Positions 1 to 10,135 of a stretch of 64,000 nt of DNA are shown piece by piece (position 1 is the stretch's first letter; every line of letters begins with the position of its first letter). The stretch covers positions 1 through 64,000 of the forward strand of contig JAVTVY010019541.1 in NCBI GenBank assembly GCA_036873755.1, in the 5' to 3' direction. The DNA comes from Hanleya hanleyi (taxonomy: Eukaryota; Mollusca; Polyplacophora; Lepidopleurida; Hanleyidae). Under the pieces are notes generated by a model. That model saw nothing but the letters and a program-made list of their open reading frames with translations, had not been told where the DNA came from and searched no databases. The position numbers and the translations under genes are program-made.

Positions 1-239
1 ACAGGTATATGTATAAATATTTCCAGCATACGCCCTACTTCGGCTTGTAGGAGACTATAGATCGTGAATCATATATATTATCCGGTTATCTTACGCATTT
101 ATACAGTATAGTATAGTAATATAGGTTTTCCATCGACAAATCCGCAACCAGCATTAAATGTAGTTCCCAGTTCGCGGATAGACCGGCGTACGACGGCAAC
201 ACGGCCTATGTGTCAGATATCACTCCGCCTCTCGATTCT

Positions 240-480
240 CTCGCACCTTGAAAAAAACGATTCCCTCGTGATTGAAGATTCGCGATCAAGAACGGATCGC
301 GCATGGGTAAACGATTCAAAAACGATATCGCGAGAGAATGGTTTTTTTCAGAAAAGGTTCAATCGTTTTTTCTCATTTTTTTTCTCGGTATCTTCGCGAC
401 TGATTCACGAATGATCGTTTTTCAATCGAGAAAATTGAAGAAAAATCGCGACTGAAGAAAAAACGAATAATGGAAACGAT
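240..480. repeat. Word-repeat block A (TCGCGA / AAACGATT)
   Basis: A stretch of about 240 bp is composed almost wholly of a few words in both orientations: TTCGCGA or TCGCGA, AAAACGATT or AATCGTTTT, and TCGAGAAAA. It has no fixed period. The same vocabulary reappears at 3,415-3,660. Because the words are self-complementary or appear with their complements, many overlapping hairpins are possible. The function is unknown; a decayed satellite or foldback element is the simplest reading. Confidence 0.6.
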
Positions 481-681
481 CCCTAACCAAAATGTTAATA
501 TTACCGTTGAGATTATTTCAGGGAATAAAAGGAGTACTCAATTGGCATCCACATGTAAAATTGACATAGTGGTCGGATGCTTTCCAACCCACGTCGTCTA
601 TCAAACCAACCACCTGGCCATGCATGTCAGTCGTTCTTACCAACATGGCCACATACGATCCCACAAGCAACGAAAGGTATT

Positions 682-990
682 TTGGAGCGATATTCAAGAG
701 GTGGGGAAAACTGACGACATCTGACGACTAAAAAGCAGCCATATGACTTCACAGGAAACTTCCATCGGCATCTCACATTCAGATATAAGAATACGGTGGA
801 TTCTCGGACGTAGCCTTAGTATCTCAGCTGCGCTTTTATTGCTACAGTTCATGAGGAGACTATGAAATATCCACACGGCTCCTAGCCCCGGCTAGGGGAA
901 TTAGATAGGGTAGCTCGGGAGCTGTGATGACAGATCAACTCAAACAAATAACTCATCTGATGTTAATTGATGAGCATCGGGAACGTCTGA
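682..990 (+). repeat. Dispersed ~300-bp repeat, copy 1
   Basis: This segment matches the reverse complement of 61,648-61,943 over nearly its whole length, at roughly 80% identity by eye. Shared landmarks are GCGATnTnCAAGAGGTGGG at one end, CTTAGTATCTCAGC and CGCGCTTTTATTGC in the middle, and AGCTCGGGAGCTGTGATGAC near the other end. Neither copy has a convincing reading frame. It is probably a member of a dispersed repeat family of the host genome. Confidence 0.7.
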
Positions 991-1502
991 TGAAGTAAAC
1001 GCATCAACATGGGTTAAACCTGGTAAAGCAAGAATACCCAGAAAAACTAACCTGTAAAAATCTAACCTGGCCACATTTTCTTGTCCGACTTCATAGAAGT
1101 TCAGTCTATAAGGCTCGCTTGCGTAGATTCGGCTCACCGTGAACACCTTTGTGTAACAATTTAAAGAGCCCCAGTGTGAAAGGAAAGAATTAAACGCAAC
1201 ATTAAGAGGGTAGTGGGAAAAGATGCCGGAGTGCTGACAAGAGGTTTATATGACCCCACAGACAAATATACTGACTGCATATTTCTAAAAACGTCACAGA
1301 AATCAAAATTGATCGCAGCGATTCAGCCAGAGCCTAGTCATCGTCAAAACTATTAACATTTGGCTTCGCAATGTTTCCCCTTTTGAATAAGTCATATTGA
1401 AGGTATTGATGGGAATAGAGTAACGATTGTCACTTCGATTGAAATCTCTATCATGTTTTGACCACTGACCAGATTTTCCAGAATACTGCATACAAGAACG
1501 TT

Positions 1503-1712
1503 ATGTTAAGGTCATTACCCACAAATTCACCAACCCAAACTCACGCGTCATCAAGCCTGATTGGACAAGAACCGCATAACGTTGATTGTACTTTCAGAAT
1601 CATTTCAATGTCCTAAAGTTCATATCGTTCGCAAATTGCCCTCGAAGAGCTCCGCACATTTGTCATCCGCATGCGCAGCATATTGGTGGTGAAATTCGAT
1701 ATCGCAAGTTAA
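1503..1712 (+). repeat. Dispersed ~210-bp repeat, copy 1
   Basis: This is a direct repeat of 3,173-3,402. Shared stretches include AAGGTCATTnCCCA, TTCAGAATCATnTCAATGTCCT and GCGCAGCAT. The copies have diverged (about 70-75% by eye) and no coding frame is shared. The second copy runs directly into word-repeat block B. Confidence 0.6.
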
Positions 1713-1908
1713 CCCTATCGGGCCTCTGGACTGTCATTATGCCAAGTCCCATCAAGTTTTCTATCCTATCTCCGGGACGACAAAAACTTCTGACTTGGTA
1801 GATCATATTGAGGTCATTTTGATCATATTTCCATAACCCCCGAGAAAATTCAAAATGGCGACCATGTAGGGTACCAGAAAGTGATGTTTTCATCAAGAAT
1901 CTTGCACT

Positions 1909-1934
1909 GCACGATCGTACAAACACGATCGTGC
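1909..1934. repeat. Perfect 10-bp hairpin
   Basis: The arms GCACGATCGT (1,909-1,918) and ACGATCGTGC (1,925-1,934) are perfect complements around a 6-base loop. Flanking TTGCA and TGCAA extend the pairing imperfectly. No neighbouring gene gives it a role. Confidence 0.7.
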
Positions 1935-3172
1935 AATGCGGATCTGTACAACAAGTAAAATGAATTGGAGAAAATATTAATGTTCTATTTCAAGAAAATC
2001 TGATGTTTAATGTACAGGGATGCAAAACCTTCCCAATGCTTCACGAAAAAACCTAGATAAGCGAGAACACATAATGCATACAAGCACCCACCTGAGATTG
2101 CACTATTCTTTATAGTCTGATAGTCCAATTGCTCATCCGAATGTCATCAATTATCTTGATGACAGGAATACTACATGGCCATCAAAATATATATTAAGTT
2201 CAGAAGCCATAACAATTTCTTCAGTTCTACTACATATGAGGACTAAAAATGAGGGCTAGATAATTCGTATCTGGATAAATATGTTGAAGAGGATTAAACG
2301 AGGACACAGACGTAATTCAGCGTCCACTGACTCTCTAGCACATTGCACGTGTCCTTTGTATTTCGGCGAGGAAGAGGGGAACGAAACTTTGACAATCTAT
2401 CGTCTATTATCCGAGCGATACCCGGCATTGGCGCCTCAGGCGATAAACGGATCGCCTCCAAACCTTTAGAAGGGAATATCAATAACAGAGATTGACAACG
2501 ATCACCAGATTTCTGAGAATGTAGAAAAATAACACCCCCTCTAAGTAAATACCGGAATTAAGATAGACCATTTGCGTGTTGAGAACTGCAGTTTAGCCAG
2601 TCTCATATTTTCGAAAATAGTGTATGTTCGCTTCCGTGCAAGGCTAGATCAAACTTAACTAACAGATAAAAAGGTTTTCATCGGCTTTTGTCCCATCGAG
2701 ATTCTCTCGCCATTGAATTTAAGATATAACCATTTGCGAACATGCAAACTGTATTGGCAAACAGTTATTACACACAGCGGAAGCCAGCACTCGACAACAT
2801 GCTATCGCTTCTTTAGTTCTTTTGTATCGATTCAGTCTGAACCTCAACGACGCAAGAAATTTTACTATTTGGCTTCACATTGTTTCCCCTTTGTCGTACA
2901 TTGTACATTGTCACAAAATGTGAAATTTTTATTTCGGTTATCTAAGAAGATATTAGTGCGGCTTCGATTGTTCTTTAAAGGTTTGCGGGTCTTCGTGATA
3001 CTGTAATTCATCTTATTATGGAGAAATGATATTTGGTATAGCGTATATCCCGCCACTGAGCATATATACATATGAAATGATTTTTGAGAGAGAAAGAATA
3101 AATTGGTCGTCAGCGGGATTGCCTATGGGCCGTCATAGCTCATAGCTTATTAGGCCGGACACAAGCCCGTAA

Positions 3173-3402
3173 TTTAAGGTCATTGCCCAGAAGTTCACCT
3201 CACTCTAAATAACACATCCCCAGTCTGATCGACCAAAAAACACAAAAAATGAATCTGTACAACGTTGTACGTTCAGAATCATGTCAATGTCCTGAAGTGA
3301 ACGGGGTTTGCAAATAGGCCTCCAACAGCTCCGGATATTTTCCATTCGTCAGCGCAGCATGGGGGAAATATTGCCCGCGTAATTCTACATCCCAAGTTAA
3401 GG
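3173..3402 (+). repeat. Dispersed ~210-bp repeat, copy 2
   Basis: This is the diverged direct copy of 1,503-1,712. It contains a short CAACGTTG palindrome absent from the first copy and is followed at once by word-repeat block B. Confidence 0.6.
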
Positions 3403-3414
3403 CACCGTTTCCAA

Positions 3415-3660
3415 TTATCGTTCGCGAATGAATCGTTTATTTCGTCAAATTTTCTCGAAGTCGCGATTTTCCAAGGCGCGAGGGAATGGGGTTTTTTCTT
3501 CAAAATAAACGATTCATTCGCGATCGCTCTTCGAATGGGTTTTTTTTCTGTTGGCAATCGTTTTTCAATCGAGAAAATTCTCGCGAATAAAAAGCGATAT
3601 CGCGATTCAATCGTGTTTTAATCGAGAAAATATAAGCGATTGAAAAAAACGATTGAGGAT
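3415..3660. repeat. Word-repeat block B (TCGCGA / AAACGATT)
   Basis: This is the second block of the vocabulary seen at 240-480: TTCGCGAATGAATCG, AATCGTTTTTCAATCGAG, TCGCGATCGC and AACGATTGA, in both orientations. The two blocks cannot be aligned end to end; they share words rather than order. Confidence 0.6.
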
Positions 3661-4074
3661 TACAGCCGAAAGTAGTACGGCAAGGTTCAGCCTGACTGAC
3701 CCGCATACACGTTCGAGTTTCTATATCATAAATACTTCAGTCAGACTTTATAAAGTTCGATCATTTTTTCTTCTTCCTTTTCCATTCTTCTTTGCCTTGT
3801 GTAAAACTATAGCGTGCTTCAGTTGGGGGTTATATAGATACGATGGGGATATTGAAAGAAATTGAAAAACAAATATGTATATATATATACATCCCTTACA
3901 AACCTATAAGCTGGGGACTTTGTGGGGGTTATGTCGGGCAAGCTGTGTAGGGACCATGTGGGGAATGTGTAGGACAGCCAATGTGGAGAATGTGTAGGGA
4001 TTTGGTAAAATCCCCACATTGGACTTAGTCGTGGAAAAGGAGTTTCTTAATGCTGCTTAGCTGAATTAAATCCC

Positions 4075-4860
4075 CGCACTATCCCAACATCAGCCCCACA
4101 TGTTCCCTACATGTGGGGATGATGCGGGGAACTATATTTACAGCTGGTATGGGATCGACCCACAATATTCCTGCAGTAAGTCCAGCATGGTACAGAAAAC
4201 CCCACAATATCCCCACGTGGGGAATCTGCGGGGCAGAAATGCCCACAATATCCCCACGTGGGGAATCTGCGGGGCGGTACTTCCAGCATGGGACAGAAAG
4301 CCCCACAACATCCATACGTGGGGAATCTGCGGAGCAGTAATTCCGGCATGGGACGGAAAACCCCACAACATCCCCAAGTGGGGAATCTGCAGGGCAGAAA
4401 ACCCCACAATATACCCACGTGGGAATCTGCAGGGCAGTAATTCCAGCATGGGACAGAAAACACCACAACATCCCCACGTGGGGAATCTGCGGGGCAGTAA
4501 TTCCAGCATGGGACAGAAAACCCCACAATATCCCCAAGTGGGAATCTGCGGGGCAGAAAATCCCACAATATACCCACATGGGGAATCTGCGGGGCAGTAA
4601 TTTCAGCATGGAACAGAAAACCCCACAACATCCCCACGTGGGGAATCTGCGGGGCAGAAAACCCCACAATATACCCACGTGGGGAATCTGCGGGGCAGTA
4701 ATTCCAGCATGGGAGAGAAAACCCTACAATATCCCCAGATGGGGAATCTGCGGGGCAGTAATTCCAGCATGAGACAGAAAACCCCACAATATCCCCACGT
4801 GGGGAATCTGCGGGGCAGTAATTCCAATTTGGGGCAGAAAACCCCACAAAGAGGTATGGC
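4075..4860. repeat. 60-bp minisatellite with CACGTG palindromes
   Basis: The basic unit is 60 bp: a CCCCACAAYATCCCCACGTG part, then GGGAATCTGCGGGGCAG, then TAATTCCAGCATGGGACAGAAAA. Some units lack the last part and are about 40 bp. The palindrome CCCCACGTGGGG lies in the middle. Seven CACGTG hexamers remain intact (4,214, 4,255, 4,416, 4,475, 4,635, 4,676, 4,796) and other units have one changed base. Units at 4,075-4,195 are more diverged. Because 60 is divisible by three, long frames run through it on both strands; these are not taken as genes. Confidence 0.92.
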
Positions 4861-5301
4861 AACATCCCCACAGTAACCCTACAATATCCCCATGTGTGGG
4901 GTTGTCGCCCCCGAATGTACCAACAATGGGTTATTTTCAAGGTAGTTATTTGGGAGTGGGGAATGAATTGGGCAGAGCACTCTGCAGTATCTCCACAAAT
5001 GGGGAAATCACGGGGCAGGGTGCACAAAACACCATCTGTGCGGAATTTCTGGGTGTGGGAGAGCGGGGCATCTTCTATCCATAAGGGCATGTCATTTGTA
5101 CAGACTGTCTAGTCTGTCCGGATTCCTCCTGCAATATCATCCATCCCTTAAAATAACCACCAACAGAAGCAAAATCCACGCGTATTTCACCTTTTATTCT
5201 TTAGCAGCATAAAATATACATTGTACCATGTCTTAAAACACCTGAGCACAAAATGGGAAGCACATTGAAAGTCTGTGTCAAGTAGAATGGTTTTTCCTCC
5301 C

Positions 5302-5592
5302 TCAAAGGTTTAAAAAAATCTGTCTTGGTCTTTTCCCACCTGTTGTGGGATGGCCTTCAGCATTCCTTGGGGGACTGTCGTTGTCATCGTCAGAGGATGA
5401 CGAATCCACGGCAGATGAGGGTGAAGCTGAAGAAGAGTCCACCAGCTCTTAATTCTGACATGTGGAGATCATGCTTCTTTATTGGTGTTTTCTCGCGGAT
5501 TCTACCTGACCTTGCTGCATCATGGCATTTCTGAGTGATGCCTCTCCTTACTTTGGACCACGGTGTGCCCTTGAACTGGTTGCAAACATAAC
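5302..5592 (-). pseudogene. C-terminal exon of a BEN-like protein, frameshifted
   Basis: Read on the - strand, an acceptor-like TTTGACTTCCAG is followed at 5,592 by an open frame of natural composition. It contains NQFKG, then TPWSKVRRGITQKCHDAAR, then a basic stretch (GRIREK, IKKHD). The W-x2-VR-x2-I-x-QKC-x-D pattern resembles the end of BEN domains, which bind DNA or chromatin. That frame stops, but from about 5,447 the next frame continues with a Ser/Asp-rich acidic tail (SSSSDDDNDS), a basic patch (GGKRPRQ) and a stop at 5,302. A single indel near 5,440-5,455 would join the two. It could be a decayed gene copy, or a real last exon with an unseen small intron. The family call rests on a short pattern only. 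Confidence 0.33.
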
Positions 5593-5866
5593 CTGGAAGT
5601 CAAACAATGAACATGAGATTGATCTAATCAAAACCCCACGGCTTTCCCCAAGTGATTGAGACCCATGTGTAGTGTGAATTGGGGAAGAGATAGTTCTATG
5701 TGGGATGACCAAGATATACCGGTAGTTGGCTACATTCAGGCATATAGGACGGAAATAGAAAAATTATATATCTGTAAAGGGGCATAACTTTGTAAAATAT
5801 GGGTCGAGGGGTGCCACTTTCGTTAGGCGTCTGACTTAGCACTCTGTAAAATAAGACCCGACACAG

Positions 5867-6273
5867 TGACCTTCGACCTTTTGGTATGCAACACTTCATT
5901 ACCCCATATTGAATTCACTCACAAAAAATTTGAAATTTTTAATGATTTCCTGATTTTTCGGTACCACTGACCTTTGACCTCGACCTACATTTGGTATGCA
6001 ACACACCATTTCCCTCTAGGCATCCACTCATCAAAAAGTAGAACTGTAGATAGAAAACTATCAATGATCAATGATTTCCTGATTTTAGGCAACAGTGACC
6101 TTTGACCTCTGACCTCCACCTGAATTTCGATACGCGACACATCGTCTCCAGCTGATGTATCCACTCACAAAAAATTGCAACTGTGGATAGAAAACATTCA
6201 GAGATATAGACCGGACACGAACACTTCAGTGATTTCCTGTTTTTCAGGCCAGTGACCTTTGACCTCTGACCTC
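5867..6273. promoter_or_regulatory. Repeated DR1-like nuclear-receptor sites
   Basis: TGACCTTTGACCT occurs at 5,968-5,980, 6,096-6,108 and 6,253-6,265. Its complement, AGGTCAAAGGTCA, is the direct-repeat-1 site used by HNF4 and RXR heterodimers. A fourth, degenerate copy is at 5,867. The last two copies are followed by a third half-site, TGACCTC (6,110 and 6,267). The sites sit in a degenerate tandem repeat, so their presence may reflect repeat ancestry and not selection. Confidence 0.5.
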
Positions 6274-6377
6274 GACCTTCATTTTTGTACGCGACACATC
6301 ATCTCCCCGTAGGGTATCCACTCACCAAAAATTGGAACCGTAAATAGAATTTTAGTGTTCCAGATATAGACCGGACA

Positions 6378-6428
6378 CGGGGGACGGACAGACGGACGGA
6401 CGGACACACGGACAGACGGACGGAGACC
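6378..6428 (+). repeat. GACGGACA/GACGGACG microsatellite
   Basis: An imperfect tandem run of GACGGACA, GACGGACG and CACGGACA follows AGATATAGACCGGACACGG. Such tracts are common at one end of molluscan interspersed repeats. A shorter relative occurs near 7,113-7,125. Confidence 0.85.
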
Positions 6429-7165
6429 GCCATCACATAATACGTCCGCCTTTTTGGCGGGCGTATAAAAATCGGAGATTATTACATCCGAAAGGGGCAT
6501 AACTCCATAAGCAAATGCGAGTAATCCTTTGTTGGCTTGTAGAATACAACAACAGGTTTCCAAAATATAGTAGTTATACCAAACACAGTTCTGCAGATAT
6601 AGTTGGTTACATTCAGGCATATAAGACAGAAATAGAAATTAATATATCTGTAAAGGGGCATAACTCTGTAAAATATGGGCTGAGGGGAGCCACTTTCGAT
6701 TGGCGTCTGACTTAGCACTCTGTGAAATAAGAACCGAGATGAATAAGCTGTACCAAACACGGATCTGCAGATATAACTTGCACATTCAGCTACAACTAAC
6801 AAAATCGAAGATTATTACATCCGAAAGGGGCATAACTCCATAAGCTGAGGCGAGTAATCCTTTGTTGGCTTGTAGAATACAACAATATAAATAAGTTTCC
6901 AAAATATAGTAGCTATACTGAACACAGTTCTGCAGATATAGTTGGTTACATTCAGGCATATAGGACAGAAATAGAAATTAATAAATCTGTAAAGTCGCAG
7001 AACTCTGTAAAATATGGGCCGAGGGAAGCCTGACTGACTTAGCACTATATAAATAAGTGTTGAAAATTTGGTGGCTGTGTCTCAAGCGGTTTTGCCTAAA
7101 ATGCAGTAACAAGACGGACGGACGGACGTACATGGCGACGACAATACCCCGAGGCCAAAATGGCC

Positions 7166-8189
7166 GAGGAGTAAAAACGATTAGTATATTCTGAATGCCC
7201 GAGCTATCGTAATAAATTAATACGGAAACAAATATGGTTGAGCATACAAATATTCCAGTTTCATGATCGCAGTCAAACATTGACCCCTACAAAACTAGGT
7301 GCTATGAAAATAACAAAACTAGGTGCTATGAAAATAACATATTGGTAAATTTCAGAATAAAAATGCACAAATAACATATAGATACTGTGAAGAATTTCAA
7401 TGCATTGAGATAAACTGGCTCCGACCCATTCTCACTGACCAGGGCCTGTTACCCCAAACAAACACCTTTTTAATTTAGGCCCAACTGGTGGGACATCCCA
7501 TCTCTTAGAAATTAACAGGATATCACATTTTTTTCTCAAATATGCAGTGATTATAAGATTTCCTCACCTCCAGGTGTAACTTCCTTTCCTTGTAGCAGAA
7601 GATAACTGGTATTCACATGAGGTCCACAAGCAAATCTAATCCATTATCCTGTTACCAATTCACACAATGAGTGGGGCCCAGTATTTGCCTGTTCCTATAA
7701 ATCATTGAAATACAAACACAATTATTTATATTAGATAAAACTCAATCAGGGCAGTATACATTCTGTAGCAAATTATTGTTACCTGAAAAGAGAGGCAGAA
7801 ATGCATTTTAGTATCAAATTACATTAAAGGAATCTGTCATTCTGATCTGCCCGATCTTGCAGACCATTGATGCCACTGAAGACCAGTACATGCCAGGCAC
7901 GAAACACAGATAGGACCAACAGAATACTGTTAAACGTGACAGTTTTATAGTCTAAAGTACCGGTTACAGAACAGAATTTCATATTTTAAACTGTGCTCTC
8001 AGCCTATTTCACTTGTAAACAGAAAATTCATTCCGTTGCAAACAAAAATCAATCTTCCCTTCCATTGAGAGCAAACTAATGGTGGTATTTTTTTTAAATG
8101 TAGGTGAGGTGTTCAGCCAACGACATACAAACTACCATACATGTATTTCTAATTTGATGGTCATACTTCTAGTCAGCTACACAGGCAAA
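7166..8189. other. Gap without recognisable features
   Basis: About 1 kb with no supported gene. A 20-base direct repeat (AACAAAACTAGGTGCTATGA type) occurs twice near 7,290-7,330. The rest shows no repeat or motif I can name. Confidence 0.5.
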
Positions 8190-8905
8190 CTTTCACCAAC
8201 CAGTACCGTTCAGTTCTGTACCAATTGGTACCGATCAGTTCCCTGTTGGTACCCTCTAGGTAACTTGTTGGTACTGGACGGATATTTTAGGCTTGGTACC
8301 GTTAGGTCCTGACTGAACAGTACCGTGCAGTTACCAATCAGTCACCACACGGTAGTATATGCCAGGTTCTTTCCAGTTACCTACCAGTAACTGATTGGTA
8401 ACCGATTGGTAGCCACCATCATCCTAACTTTACAGTACCCTGCAGTTCTGACTTGTAGGGTACTGGTCAGTTACTGATTGGTAACCACTAGGTTATACCG
8501 TACAGGAAATGTGAGGTTACTGCTTGGTGACAGCTTGGTACTGTTCAGCTACCGATTGGTATCATGGGTTGGTTCCACAAAGTGGCAACTGATTGGTGAC
8601 CACTTGGTACCTTCGTGTAACTGATTGGTAGAACAGATGTTTTATTGGAAAGGTACCAATTGGTAGCCAATCATTGGTGACCACTTGGTACCATTCAGTA
8701 ACTGGTTGGTACCACACTTTATTCGACAAAAGTACCCATTGGTAACTGATTGGTGACCACTTGGTACCAATCAGTAACCGGTTGGTACCCATTGGTAACT
8801 GATTGGTAACCACTTGGTACCAATCAGTAACTGGTTGGTACCACACACATACCAATTGGTAACTGATTGGTGACCACTTGGTACCAATCAGTAACAGGTA
8901 CCGCA
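8190..8905. repeat. GGTACC/GGTAAC word array 1
   Basis: The array is built from short words such as GGTAACTGATTGGT, TTGGTACCAA, ACCAATCAGTAAC and GTGACCACTTGGTACC, in both orientations. Units of about 60-70 bp can be seen at 8,560-8,900, where ATTGGTGACCACTTGGTACC recurs. KpnI-type palindromes (GGTACC) are very frequent. Open frames on the - strand come from the repeat alone. Confidence 0.85.
8236..8438 (+). repeat. Long inverted repeat, left arm
   Basis: This is the reverse complement of 19,367-19,571, at about 85% identity by eye. Landmarks shared in order are CAGTTnCCTGTTGGTA, GGTAACTTGTTG, GAACAGTACCGTGCAGTTAC, GTAGTATATGCCAGGTTC and TTTCCAGTTACCTACCAG. The arms enclose about 11 kb. Whether they are ends of one element or two independent insertions in opposite orientation is not settled. 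Confidence 0.75.
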
Positions 8906-9487
8906 GCTGTTCTTCCACAAAATACTAAATGATAGGGGAGATATATTTCATTTATGGTGTATCAATTTTTATTTAAATACTACCAAGATACTTGCATGTG
9001 GATGATTATTCAATAAAAAAGAAACGTTACCTTTTTCGCAGACAATTCACACCACATTTTCGTCATATGCCCTAGATAAGCATGTTGTATATTTTTTCTA
9101 TTCACTTCCTATAATCTCTGGGAACATGGCAATCACACACAATATGTGTTTTAAGTACAATTTATTTTTCAGCAATTTTCAAACATTATCAAGTTGAGAA
9201 ATTCAACATTCTCAAGGAATAAAAATTGAAAGGCATATTTATTACACAATTGTCGAGTCTTGTTTTTTCTAATGATCCTCTCATACGATAGCATGAAGAT
9301 AGAATTCACGGTAAGTTACCATGCATGATCTAAAGAACAAACATTTCTTTTCATATAAATCATTTAGATTATTCCTTACATACTATCTGGTAAAAAATAA
9401 TTGTAGATCTTCAACTGAAATAACTTTCAAACAAAATATCAAAGATTTGCTGATATTGCTGGAATTGGTAAATTCAATTTATTCACT
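8906..9487. other. AT-rich gap without features
   Basis: AT-rich sequence with no supported gene or repeat structure visible by eye. Confidence 0.5.
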
Positions 9488-9616
9488 GGGCTGGAAATAA
9501 GGCGTGGTTATGGGAACCTATTTACAGGTTACTGTGAAATTTGAGGTGGTCTGGTTATTGGGTAACCTTCTGGCAACTAGTTACCTGAATAACAGGTTAC
9601 CAGTTATTTCCGGCCC
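9488..9616. repeat. Short element bounded by inverted GGGCYGGAAATAA
   Basis: GGGCTGGAAATAA (9,488-9,500) and TTATTTCCGGCCC (9,604-9,616) match as inverted ends with one mismatch. The interior is rich in GGTTAC/GGTAAC words (ACAGGTTACTG, GGGTAACC, CAGGTTACCAG), linking it to the word arrays nearby. It may be the seed sequence of that family. Confidence 0.5.
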
Positions 9617-9994
9617 TGTATTCACATTGTAATCCCATTATAGCAGGAATCCAAGACCGTGTAAGAATTAATTTCCAAAAACTTTCATGTGAAAAATCTT
9701 TTTATCCAAGCCAACTTTAAAGCTTTGTTCATTTGAACGAAATCTGGGGCATTTGATCTAAAGACATGATCATGCCTGATGAGTATCTAGGCATGAGGAG
9801 TATTTTCTCGCCTTTGTTATTCAATATAAATTTGAACAATGTTGTTAAGCTTGTTTATCATTTTACAGAACCTTGCTATCCCTTGTGCATTATAGTAAAA
9901 TTCTACATTCTCTTTGCAGTTTATTTATATCTTTCTGGAAGTTTAATTCCCAATGATTTCACCAATTTAGTTCTTATTAGCTGCAGCTGTTATT

Positions 9995-10080
9995 TCAAAC
10001 TCCGAACAGCGCATGTCAGCTGAACGACTGTCGTCTGGCTGACGATAGTCGTTCCGATGTATGCACTGTTCGGAGTTTGA
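9995..10080. repeat. Imperfect 40-bp-arm hairpin, MITE-like
   Basis: The outer arms TCAAACTCCGAACAG and CTGTTCGGAGTTTGA are perfect inverted complements at 9,995 and 10,066. Inside, CGACTGTCGTC and GACGATAGTCG also pair. No target-site duplication is obvious. It could be a small foldback element or a transcribed hairpin. Confidence 0.6.
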
Positions 10081-10122
10081 TTTGGGGCAAAAGGCGGTTA
10101 TGTCCCCTTCTCTCTAGACAAA

Positions 10123-10135
10123 CCACTAGGGGGCG
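10123..10135 (+). promoter_or_regulatory. CTCF-like motif CCACTAGGGGGCG
   Basis: The 13 bases match the core of the animal CTCF consensus (CCASYAGRKGGCR) at every position. It lies in single-copy-looking DNA just after the 9,995-10,080 hairpin. CTCF is present in molluscs. Binding is inference from the motif only. Confidence 0.45.

Larger units (their letters stand above)
1..4070. other. Intergenic region, repeats only
   Basis: No open frame here has a recognisable domain, codon pattern or splice context. Translations are short and occur on both strands. The region holds the dispersed repeats, the TCGCGA-word blocks and the small hairpin listed separately. At 3,980-4,020 an imperfect inverted repeat (CCAATGTGG ... 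CCACATTGG) leads into the minisatellite. I see nothing else in it. Confidence 0.6.
5700..7165. repeat. Cluster of mollusc-type interspersed repeats
   Basis: Three related copies (about 5,715-5,900, 6,480-6,800 and 6,815-7,060) share CTGCAGATATAGTTGGTTAC, CATTCAGGCATATA, AGGGGCATAACTC and a CTGACTTAGCACT box. Between them lie the ~100-160-bp units with TGACCTTTGACCT (5,867-6,273) and a GACGGACA microsatellite. Two ends carry hairpins: CGTCCGCC TTTTT GGCGGGCG near 6,444 and CCGAGGCCA AAA TGGCCGAGG near 7,148. The GGGGCATAACTC word and the GACGGACGGAC tract are typical of bivalve non-coding repeats. Reading frames here are short and shared between copies only because the copies are repeats. Confidence 0.75.

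Noticed and set aside
4107..5090. A 327-codon open frame on the - strand, and other long frames on both strands, through the minisatellite
   Set aside because: The unit length (60 bp) is a multiple of three and lacks stops, so several frames stay open on both strands. The product is a simple repeat with no domain, splice site or start context.
5325..5534. + strand frame at 5,325, and another + frame ending in an acidic SSEDDE tail at 5,453
   Set aside because: Both overlap the - strand BEN-like segment. The acidic tail on + is the mirror of the Ser/Asp tail on -, and the - strand alone has the acceptor and the continuing protein.
8562..8918. A 118-codon - strand frame rich in WYQ, NQLP and similar words
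   Set aside because: It is a translation of the GGTACC/GGTAAC word array, and similar peptides appear from the arrays near 19 kb on either strand.
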